This document shows positions 6,648 through 12,873 of a DNA stretch of 14,817 nucleotides, one piece after another. A model generated the notes under the pieces. It ran no database searches. It was given only the letters and a program-made list of their open reading frames with translations, and was not told where the DNA came from. Origin of the DNA: DATLYF01 sp035575095 (GTDB lineage: Bacteria > Pseudomonadota > Gammaproteobacteria > Competibacterales > Competibacteraceae); contig DATLYF010000026.1 in NCBI GenBank assembly GCA_035575095.1, positions 1 through 14,817 on the forward strand, given 5' to 3'. The position numbers were made by a program, and so were the translations under genes. Within the stretch, counting starts at the first letter, position 1. Each line of letters starts with the position of its first letter.

Positions 6648-6780
6648 GAACACTCCCGGTGGTGGTTATGGTGCGGACCAGGTACGGTGCGCGTGTCGTC
6701 CCGGTCTTCATCGGCAAGGATAACCATAGTTAAATATGCGCCCGAATGCATGGCTCCCGTCCCAGCCGAGCGATCCGCCT

Positions 6781-7218
6781 ATGTCGACGTCACAATCCAC
6801 ACTGCCCCTGCCCCACGCCGGCCTGCTGCCCCGCCTCGGGGCCATGCTCTATGACAGCCTGCTGTTGCTGGCGTTGTGGCTCGTCGCCACGGCCCTGTTG
6901 CTGCCGTTCACTGGCGGCGAAGCCATCGCCCCCGGTAATCGCTTCTATTTCGCCTACCTGGTCCTGGTCAGCTTCGCCTTCCTCGGCGGCTTCTGGGTGC
7001 ACGGCGGTCAGACCCTGGGCATGCGCGCCTGGCGGCTGCGCGTCCAGCAACACGACGGCCGGCCTCTGACCTGGCGCCACGCCTTGCTGCGCTTCCTGCT
7101 GGCGCTGCTGTCCTGGCTGCCGCTAGGGCTGGGCTATTGGTGGTTGCTGGTAGACCCCGAGCGCATGACCTGGCACGATCGTTGGTCGGGGACAGTGGTG
7201 GTGCGGTTGCCGCGTTAG
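6781..7218 (+). CDS. RDD-family integral membrane protein
   Basis: Small inner-membrane protein of 145 residues, function unknown. RLGAMLYDSLLLL (18-30) carries the Arg and Asp that name the RDD family. Hydrophobic segments lie at about 24-43, 56-74 and 103-123. The internal GGQTLGMRAWRLRV and the C-terminal WHDRWSGTVVVRLPR are also typical of RDD proteins. The ATG at 6781 places the first helix at the usual distance from the N-terminus. An in-frame ATG at 6736 would add 15 Pro-rich residues; it overlaps the end of a weak promoter candidate (TTCATC at 6707-6712, TTAAAT at 6730-6735, 17-bp spacer). Neither start has a good ribosome site, so the start is uncertain. It converges on lptG, and the two stop codons overlap by four bases (7215-7218), leaving no room for a terminator. 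Confidence 0.82.
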   Translation: MSTSQSTLPLPHAGLLPRLGAMLYDSLLLLALWLVATALLLPFTGGEAIAPGNRFYFAYLVLVSFAFLGGFWVHGGQTLGMRAWRLRVQQHDGRPLTWRHALLRFLLALLSWLPLGLGYWWLLVDPERMTWHDRWSGTVVVRLPR

Positions 7219-8282
7219 CCCCGCATGCGCCGCAGCGCTACGGCCCCGCTACCCAGGAACAGCAGGCTGGGCAGGCAGGCGCCGAGGATAGGAGGATAAC
7301 CGTAGAGCAGCACCAGGTTGCTGAGCATGCGGTTGGCCAGATAGAACAGCAGCCCCAGCAGCACCCCGATCAGCAACCGTTGCCCGGCACCGCCCGAACG
7401 CTGCGGGGCGAACACGAACGGCAGTGCGATGAACAGCATGGTGAGGTTGGTGAGCGGCCCCAGCACTTTGAGCCAGAAGGCCAGCCGGTACTCATCGGCG
7501 TTCAGGCCGTTGTGTTCGAGGTAGTCGATGTAGGTGGCCAGATCGCGGATGGCCAGATCGTTGGCATCGGCGGCCAGCACGCCGATCAGGGCCGGGCTGA
7601 TCACCGAAGCCATGGCGAGCTGGGGGGCATTGCCCATCTGCACCCGCTCCTCACCCAACGCGCTGCTTTTCACTCCGTGCAACTGCCAGCGTCCGTCCTG
7701 GTAATAGGCACTGTCGGCGTGGGCCACCAACCTGAGCTGCGCCGCCTCGTCCATCTGGAATACGTAGAGGTCGGATAGTCGCGCCCCCGGCAGCACCGCC
7801 CGGACATTGACGAACAGTTCGCCATCGCGCGCCCAGAATCCTTTGCCCTGGCGGATGGCCACGCCTTCGGCGCGCGCTGCCGCCCGCACCTCTTGAGCCG
7901 TCTGCTCGGTCCACGGTGCCAGGTATTCGCCCAGGGCCAGCGAGCCTAGGCTGAGCAGCAGCGCAACCTGCATGGCCGACAGGCCGAGCCGCAGCCGTGA
8001 CACGCCAGCGGCGCGCATGGCCACCAGCTCGCTGCCGCTGGCCAGCCCCCCCATGCCCATCAGTCCGCCTAGCAGCAGGCCCAGGGGGAAGATCTCATAG
8101 GCTCGGCGCGGCAGGGTCAGCAGCAGATATTGCATCATTTGCGCCACCCCATACTGCCCCTTGCCCACGTCTTCCAGCTCGGTCAGCAAGGTGAAGAAGG
8201 TCTCCAGAGTGAGCAGCACCAACAGCGAGACCAGCGAGGTGGCCAGCACGGTGCGGAAGATGTAGCGGTCGATGCGCTTCAT
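7215..8282 (-). CDS. lptG: LPS export system permease LptG
   Basis: Inner-membrane permease subunit of the LptB2FGC transporter, which extracts lipopolysaccharide and passes it to the LptA bridge. The 355 residues (family about 360) show the usual arrangement: MKRIDRYIFRTVL start, helices at about 12-33, 62-82 and 98-119, a periplasmic beta-jellyroll region at roughly 120-265, then helices at about 270-291, 303-322 and 330-349. The cytoplasmic coupling segment SGSELVAMRAAGVS (82-95) is characteristic of LptF/LptG. The ATG at 8282 overlaps the lptF stop as ATGA and has GGAGG seven bases upstream, so translation is probably coupled. The stop overlaps that of the convergent RDD gene. LptB, LptA and LptC are not in this window. 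Confidence 0.95.
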   Translation of the reverse strand: MKRIDRYIFRTVLATSLVSLLVLLTLETFFTLLTELEDVGKGQYGVAQMMQYLLLTLPRRAYEIFPLGLLLGGLMGMGGLASGSELVAMRAAGVSRLRLGLSAMQVALLLSLGSLALGEYLAPWTEQTAQEVRAAARAEGVAIRQGKGFWARDGELFVNVRAVLPGARLSDLYVFQMDEAAQLRLVAHADSAYYQDGRWQLHGVKSSALGEERVQMGNAPQLAMASVISPALIGVLAADANDLAIRDLATYIDYLEHNGLNADEYRLAFWLKVLGPLTNLTMLFIALPFVFAPQRSGGAGQRLLIGVLLGLLFYLANRMLSNLVLLYGYPPILGACLPSLLFLGSGAVALRRMRG

Positions 8283-9382
8283 GCCATTGCCTCCGACAGC
8301 CGGCCGCCACGGCTGCCGCGCCGCCCGTAGTGATACCACCACAGACCGACGCCGAACAGGGCGATCAGTGCGTGTACCCACCACAGCCCCAGGGCGAGCC
8401 AGACCTGTCCGCTCTTGAGCTTGGCCTCGCCGATGCCGAGCAGATTGAAATAGATCACGTAGAGCAGAATGGCCGCCACCACCCGCCCGTAGCGCCCCTC
8501 GCGCGGATGGGCACGGGCCAGTAGCGGAGCGAGGAACAGCACCACCAGCAGCGACACCGGGCCACTCAGACGGGTATGCAGTTCGGCCGCGTGGTCGCGG
8601 TCGTTGGTATTCCACAGCTCGGCGGTGGGAATGGTTTCGCGCCGCCGCCAGTTGCGATCCTCGGGTACGCTGTCCAGGCGCAGGCGCAGCTCGCGAAAGT
8701 GCACGCTACGGTAATCGCCACCGCCCGGAGTGCCCTCGTAGCGGTAGCCGTCGTTGAGCACGATGTAGCGGGTGCCGCGCTCCAGATCGAACTCCTGGCG
8801 GCCGTGCCTGGCACTGGTCACCGCCAGCCCCTCACGAAGCTGGCTGCGCACGAAGATCTCCTCCAGCGCACGGCCGTTGTCCTCCACTCGACCGACATAG
8901 ACCACGTGGCGGCCGTCGGCCACCTCGCGGAATACACCGGGCTTGAAGATGGACAACTCGGCATCCTGGCGAGCTCGGTCCTGGATCTCGAACTGCAACG
9001 CCATGCAGCGCGGCAGCACGTACAGCGAGAGCAGAGCCAGCATGAGCGCCAGCGGCACGCCGAGCCAATAAAGAGCGCGGTAGACGGCGCCGGGACCGAT
9101 GCCGCAGGCGGTGAGCGCGGTCATCTCGCTGTCGCGGTACAGCCGCCCCAGCGTCAGCATGACGCTGAGCAGCAGAGCCAGAGGCACCAGCACCACCAGG
9201 AAGCGCACCGCCTGCAACCCCAGCAGCAGAAAGATGGCATCTCGCGCCAGCAGGCCACCGGCGGCCTGGCTTAGGTACAGGGCCAGGCGGTGGCTGAGCA
9301 CCATGGCCAGCAACACCACCACGGTGGCGAGGAAGGTGAGCAGGGTTTCCTTGATCAGGTAGCGGTCGATTCTGGTCAGCAC
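8279..9382 (-). CDS. lptF: LPS export system permease LptF
   Basis: Partner permease of LptG in the LPS-extracting ABC complex, in the inner membrane. The 367 residues match E. coli LptF (366). The start is a GTG at 9382 giving MLTRIDRYLIKETLLTF, with GGAG 11 bases upstream; an ATG eight bases further upstream is out of frame. Helices occur at about 13-33, 50-77 and 103-124, then a periplasmic domain, then three C-terminal helices. The coupling segment LYRDSEMTALTACGIG (81-96) is the LptF signature region. It is the first gene of lptF-lptG, joined by a four-base ATGA overlap, and diverges from pepA, a layout widely conserved in gammaproteobacteria. Confidence 0.94.
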   Translation of the reverse strand: MLTRIDRYLIKETLLTFLATVVVLLAMVLSHRLALYLSQAAGGLLARDAIFLLLGLQAVRFLVVLVPLALLLSVMLTLGRLYRDSEMTALTACGIGPGAVYRALYWLGVPLALMLALLSLYVLPRCMALQFEIQDRARQDAELSIFKPGVFREVADGRHVVYVGRVEDNGRALEEIFVRSQLREGLAVTSARHGRQEFDLERGTRYIVLNDGYRYEGTPGGGDYRSVHFRELRLRLDSVPEDRNWRRRETIPTAELWNTNDRDHAAELHTRLSGPVSLLVVLFLAPLLARAHPREGRYGRVVAAILLYVIYFNLLGIGEAKLKSGQVWLALGLWWVHALIALFGVGLWWYHYGRRGSRGGRLSEAMA

Positions 9383-9414
9383 GCGAGCGCATTCTCCGTG
9401 GCCCCGGCGGGCCG

Positions 9415-9444
9415 TTGTGAAGCGGAAATCATTCCGGTTACACT
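9415..9444 (+). promoter_or_regulatory. Candidate pepA promoter
   Basis: TTGTGA (9415-9420) and TACACT (9439-9444) are separated by 18 bases; each matches the sigma70 consensus at four of six positions. It would start transcription near 9451, about 85 bases before the pepA ATG. The same 9383-9536 gap must also hold the lptFG promoter on the other strand, for which I see no convincing pair. Confidence 0.35.
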
Positions 9445-9536
9445 GCCTGATTACATTAGTCCAGCGACGTCCAGGGACTCTTTCCCCTCCAGCCATGACG
9501 TCGCGTTCCAACCCTATGCCATAGCGGGAGCAAGCG

Positions 9537-11030
9537 ATGGAATTTACCGTAAAAACCGGCAATCCCGAAAAACAGCGCAGCGCCTGTGTGGTGGTCGGAG
9601 TGTACGAGGGCCGCAAGCTGTCGGCCGCCGCCGCGCGCCTCGATCAGGTCAGCGGTGGCCAGCTGGTCAAGCTGCTCGGCCGCGGCGACCTGGAGGGCAA
9701 GCCCGGGCAGAGCCTGATGCTCTATGACCTGCCCGATACCGCCTGTGAACGGGTGCTGCTGGTAGGCTGCGGCAAGAAGGACGAGCTGGATGACCGCCGC
9801 TATCGTCAGATCCTGGCCAACGCCGCCAGCGCCCTGGACGCCCTCCATGCCAGCAGCGCCGTCAGCTACCTGGCGGAACTGGAGGTCAAGGGCCGCGACC
9901 TGGCCTGGAAGGCGCGCCAGCTCGCCGAGGTCACCGAACACACACTGTATCGCTTCGACCAGCTCAAGAGTGAAAAAGACAAGCGCCGCCGCAAGCTGGC
10001 GCGGATTATACTCGGCCTGACCGAGCGCAGCGAACAGACCGCCGCCGAGCGCGGCCTCAAGGAAGGCCAGGCCATCGCCGTCGGCCAGCACTTGGTGCGC
10101 GACCTGGGCAATCTGCCCGGCAACATCTGTACCCCCACCTATCTCGCCGAACAGGCCAAGCTTCTCGCCGACAGCGACACCCGCTTCAGCCTCCAGGTGC
10201 TGGAGCGGGAGGACATGGAGAAGCTCGGCATGGGCGCCCTGCTGTCGGTGGCCAAGGGCAGCGTCCAGCCGCCCAAGCTGATCGTGCTGGAATACCGCAA
10301 CGGCGGCGACGCCAAACCCATCGCTCTGATCGGCAAGGGCATAACCTTCGACACCGGCGGTATCTCCATCAAGCCCTCGGCCGACATGGACGAGATGAAG
10401 TTCGACATGTGCGGCGCCGCCAGCGTGCTTGGCACTCTCAAGGCCGTCGCCCAGCTCGAGTTGCCGCTCAACGTGGTGGGCATCATCGCGGCAGCGGAGA
10501 ACATGCCCAGCGGCCAGGCCAGCAAGCCCGGCGACATCGTCACCAGTCTCTCCGGCCAGACCGTGGAGATCCTCAACACCGATGCTGAGGGGCGGCTCGT
10601 CCTGTGCGACGCCCTGACCTACGCCGAGCGCTTCCAGCCGGCGGCGGTGGTGGACATCGCCACGCTCACCGGTGCCTGCGTCATTGCCCTGGGCCGCCAT
10701 CCCCACGGTCTGTTCAGCAACGACGACAAGCTCGCCCAGGAGCTACTGACGGCCAGTCAGGCCGCCGCCGACCGCGCCTGGCAGATGCCGCTGTGGGAAG
10801 ACTACCAGTCGCAGCTGGACAGCAACTTCGCCGACATGGCCAATATCGGCGGGCGCGATGCCGGCGCCATCACCGCTGCCTGCTTCCTGTCGCGCTTTGC
10901 CAAGAAATACAAGTGGGCGCATCTGGATATCGCCGGCACCGCCTGGAAGACCGGCAAGGAAAAGGGTGCCACCGGCCGTCCGGTGCCGCTGCTCACCCAG
11001 TTCCTGCTGAGCCGCGCCGGCCAGGGTTGA
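9537..11030 (+). CDS. pepA: Leucyl (cytosol) aminopeptidase PepA, M17 family
   Basis: Hexameric, two-metal aminopeptidase that removes N-terminal residues from peptides; E. coli PepA also binds DNA in Xer recombination and carAB regulation. The 497 residues (E. coli 503) contain the whole catalytic set: Lys267 and Asp272 in GKGITFDTGG, Lys279 in SIKPSADM, Asp290 in KFDMCGAAS, and Asp349, Glu351 and Arg353 in NTDAEGRLVLCDAL. Each is three below the E. coli number (270/275/282/293/352/354/356). The ATG at 9537 follows GGGAG six bases upstream. holC begins three bases after its stop, so the two are one operon, and lptFG diverges on the other side. Whether the DNA-binding role is kept cannot be judged from sequence. 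Confidence 0.97.
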   Translation: MEFTVKTGNPEKQRSACVVVGVYEGRKLSAAAARLDQVSGGQLVKLLGRGDLEGKPGQSLMLYDLPDTACERVLLVGCGKKDELDDRRYRQILANAASALDALHASSAVSYLAELEVKGRDLAWKARQLAEVTEHTLYRFDQLKSEKDKRRRKLARIILGLTERSEQTAAERGLKEGQAIAVGQHLVRDLGNLPGNICTPTYLAEQAKLLADSDTRFSLQVLEREDMEKLGMGALLSVAKGSVQPPKLIVLEYRNGGDAKPIALIGKGITFDTGGISIKPSADMDEMKFDMCGAASVLGTLKAVAQLELPLNVVGIIAAAENMPSGQASKPGDIVTSLSGQTVEILNTDAEGRLVLCDALTYAERFQPAAVVDIATLTGACVIALGRHPHGLFSNDDKLAQELLTASQAAADRAWQMPLWEDYQSQLDSNFADMANIGGRDAGAITAACFLSRFAKKYKWAHLDIAGTAWKTGKEKGATGRPVPLLTQFLLSRAGQG

Positions 11031-11033
11031 GCC

Positions 11034-11462
11034 TTGCCACGCGTGGACTTTTACCTGCTGCCCCAGGCTGACCCCGAGGCACGGCTGGATACCGTCTGCC
11101 GCCTGGCGGAGAAGGCCTACGCCTTGGGGCAGCGGGTCTACATCCACGCCGACTCTGCCGAGCAGGCGCGGGTGCTGGACGAGCGCCTGTGGACCTTCCG
11201 CGACGGTAGCTTCGTGCCCCACGCCCTGGAGCCCGCCATCGGCGATGAGCTGTCGCCGGTGCGCATCGGCTGGCAGGGCGCTCCGACTGACTTCCGTCAG
11301 GTATTGATCAACCTGACCGCGGCGATGCCGACGGAGCTCGGGGAATTCGAACGGATACTAGAAGTGCTGGATCAGCGGCCGGAAGTGCTGGCGAGTGGGC
11401 GCGAGCGCTTCCGCCGCTACCGTGAGTTAGGGCTGGAGCCGCATACCCACCGTCTGTCTTGA
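11034..11462 (+). CDS. holC: DNA polymerase III chi subunit (HolC)
   Basis: Clamp-loader accessory subunit that contacts SSB and, through psi, the gamma/tau complex during replication. The 142 residues match the family (E. coli about 147). The N-terminal RVDFYLL, the ALGQRVYIHADSAEQARVLDERLWTF segment (written in parts: ALGQRVYIHADSA, then EQARVLDERLWTF), the SFVPHAL block and the C-terminal RFRRYRELGLEPHTHRL are all HolC features. The start is taken as TTG at 11034, because it gives MPRVDFY, parallel to the Pseudomonas protein, and AGGG overlapping the pepA stop region is about eight bases upstream; GTG at 11043 is possible and would remove three residues. It follows pepA by three bases. valS, often downstream of holC, is not here. 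Confidence 0.9.
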   Translation: MPRVDFYLLPQADPEARLDTVCRLAEKAYALGQRVYIHADSAEQARVLDERLWTFRDGSFVPHALEPAIGDELSPVRIGWQGAPTDFRQVLINLTAAMPTELGEFERILEVLDQRPEVLASGRERFRRYRELGLEPHTHRLS

Positions 11463-11484
11463 GTCGGCGACGCTGTCGTCGGCT
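11462..11484 (+). repeat. Hairpin starting at the holC stop codon
   Basis: AGTCGGCGAC (11462-11471), loop GCT, and GTCGTCGGCT (11475-11484) form a ten-base-pair RNA stem with two G-U wobbles. The first base is the last base of the holC stop. It could slow decay or weaken read-through after holC, but no U-tract follows, so I do not call it a rho-independent terminator. Confidence 0.4.
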
Positions 11485-11513
11485 CCACCCCGTGCTATAG
11501 GGTGATTCCAGGC

Positions 11514-11530
11514 GGACGCGCGGCGCGTCC
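11514..11530. promoter_or_regulatory. Near-palindrome just upstream of a ribosome site
   Basis: GGACGCGCGGCGCGTCC has perfectly complementary 8-base arms around one central base (a seven-pair stem with a three-base loop as RNA). It ends two bases before the GGGAG ribosome site of the next gene (11532-11536). It may be a DNA operator or a stem that lowers access to the ribosome site; chance is possible given the high GC. Confidence 0.4.
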
Positions 11531-11542
11531 CGGGAGAACCTC

Positions 11543-12262
11543 ATGGAGCTGGTGTACGGGTTGTTCCTGCTGGGCTTTCTGTTGTTCCTGGTGCTGCTGG
11601 CCGTGCTGCTGCGCTATGGCCAGCGCCTGGACATCCGCCAGCAAGCCGAACGTGAGCGGCGCTGCCGGCAACTCGGCTGGCGCCTGGAGCCGGGCCATGG
11701 GCTGAGCTACACCATCCATGGCGAGAGCGACGGCATCCCCTGGCGGGTGGACTACGACACGAGCGGTGAAGACCCCAGCCTGGACTGGCGTAGTGAGGCA
11801 CTGCGTGCTGCGGCACTGAGCCTGCACATCCTCGGCCACACTCGCTATCGCGTGCTACATGGCAAGCTCGGGCAGGCCGTGTTCGCCGCCGACCATGGCC
11901 TGGCCAGTCTGGCGGGCATCGACGACGAGGAGCAGCGGGAGTTTCACGACTTCATCGCCAGCGAGCCCGAGCAGCCGGTAGGCTCGGAGACCTTCCGCCG
12001 GCGCTTCGCCGTGCTGGCCCACGATCCCGGTCTGGTGCAGGGGCTGCTGGAGCCGAGCGTGGAGCAGCTGTTCCTGGCCTGGCCGGAGCTGGGCGAACAT
12101 CCCCACAGCGAGCATTTTCTCAGCGTCAGCCTGGACCGCAGTGGCCTGCGCGTCAGCGCTGGCAACCGGCTGAGCGAGATGAGCCAGATCGAGCAGTTGG
12201 TGCGTCTCGGCGTGACTCTGGCGACCCGCTTGCGCCAGCGCTTGCCCCCACCACAGACCTAG
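11543..12262 (+). CDS. Membrane-anchored protein of unknown function
   Basis: I do not recognise this 239-residue protein. The ATG at 11543 has GGGAG six bases upstream, a strong start. Residues 2-23 form one hydrophobic helix (MELVYGLFLLGFLLFLVLL), followed by an Arg-rich stretch (24-48) that fits an N-out/C-in anchor, so the bulk is probably cytoplasmic. The soluble part opens with LGWRLEPGHGLSY and GESDGIPWRVDYD (60-72), a pattern seen in small membrane-tethered proteins of unknown role. It then has a HILGHTRYRVLHGKLG segment, an acidic EEQREFHDFIASEPEQP stretch and a C-terminal helical region. No catalytic motif is seen. Codon use and GC resemble the neighbours, and no stop or frameshift breaks it. 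It is 80 bp after holC, possibly in the same operon, and converges on the DUF934 gene. The ORF is convincing; the function is unknown. Confidence 0.75.
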   Translation: MELVYGLFLLGFLLFLVLLAVLLRYGQRLDIRQQAERERRCRQLGWRLEPGHGLSYTIHGESDGIPWRVDYDTSGEDPSLDWRSEALRAAALSLHILGHTRYRVLHGKLGQAVFAADHGLASLAGIDDEEQREFHDFIASEPEQPVGSETFRRRFAVLAHDPGLVQGLLEPSVEQLFLAWPELGEHPHSEHFLSVSLDRSGLRVSAGNRLSEMSQIEQLVRLGVTLATRLRQRLPPPQT

Positions 12263-12311
12263 CGCGCCCCCGCTCCTACCCGCCTAGCCAAGCGCGCAGC
12301 CACGACACGAC

Positions 12312-12351
12312 AAAAAAGCATCCGCCCACGTCCGAGCGCTCGGGCGGATGC
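12312..12351 (-). terminator. Rho-independent terminator of the cysI operon
   Basis: On the minus strand GCATCCGCCC and GGGCGGATGC (complements of 12342-12351 and 12318-12327) form a perfect ten-pair stem followed at once by six T residues (12317-12312). It lies 24 bases after the stop of the DUF934 gene. The loop contains part of a 12-base palindrome, CCGAGCGCTCGG (12332-12343), which could form a competing small hairpin. No T-run follows on the plus strand, so it acts for the minus-strand operon. Confidence 0.92.
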
Positions 12352-12375
12352 CTGACGGAGAGCGGCGCAAGGAAA

Positions 12376-12864
12376 TCAGGCGCCGCGCCGCCGGTAGAGC
12401 GGCAGCGGCTGATCGGCCGCCGGTTGGTAGGTGACGGTGAAATCGTCGAAAGCCGTAAGGGCGTCCTCCAGGCTCTTGCCCTCCTTGAGCTGGAAAGCAT
12501 CGAAGCCGGTCCGGGCCATGAAGAACAACTGATCGCGCAGCACTTCACCCACCGCCCGCAGCTCGCCCTTGTATCCGTAGCGCTCGCGCAGCAGCCGTGC
12601 CTGGGAATAGGCGCGGCCGTCGGCGAACTTGGGGAACTCCAGCGCGATGACGCTGAAGTGCGCCAGATCGCCAGCCACTTCGCTCACCGCCAGGGTGTTG
12701 GGCAGGCGCACGCCGAACTCGCCGCCGCGCGCCAGTAGAGACTCGCGCTCCGCCTGCCAGCGCCGCCAGGTGACGATGACGGGACCGCCCACCAAGGGCT
12801 GGTCATCGGCGACGAACTGCCAGCGGTCCTCGACGATCTGTCGCTGTTTGATGATGCGGGTCAT
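12376..12864 (-). CDS. DUF934 protein, CysI partner
   Basis: A 162-residue protein of the DUF934 family, which in proteobacteria is usually encoded just after the assimilatory sulfite reductase gene; its role is presumed to be in sulfite reduction but is not defined. The diagnostic segment FPKFADGRAYSQARLLRERY, then GYKGELRAVGEVLRDQLFFM and AFQL, spans about 78-123. The ATG at 12864 is nine bp after the cysI stop, and the ribosome site GAGGAG overlaps that stop, so translation is likely coupled. No membrane segment or signal peptide. A strong terminator follows, making this the last gene of the operon. The family assignment is firm; an electron-transfer or assembly role is inference. Confidence 0.92.
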   Translation of the reverse strand: MTRIIKQRQIVEDRWQFVADDQPLVGGPVIVTWRRWQAERESLLARGGEFGVRLPNTLAVSEVAGDLAHFSVIALEFPKFADGRAYSQARLLRERYGYKGELRAVGEVLRDQLFFMARTGFDAFQLKEGKSLEDALTAFDDFTVTYQPAADQPLPLYRRRGA

Positions 12865-12873
12865 CGTCTCTCC

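Noticed and set aside
6310..6717. 135-codon minus-strand frame overlapping DUF2173-like paralogue A
   Set aside because: It is in a different frame from the conserved paralogue and has an Arg/Gly-rich translation with no motif shared with B or C.
9456..10706. 416-codon open frame on the minus strand opposite pepA
   Set aside because: It is a shadow of pepA, whose catalytic residues are complete; there is no ribosome site or recognisable motif.
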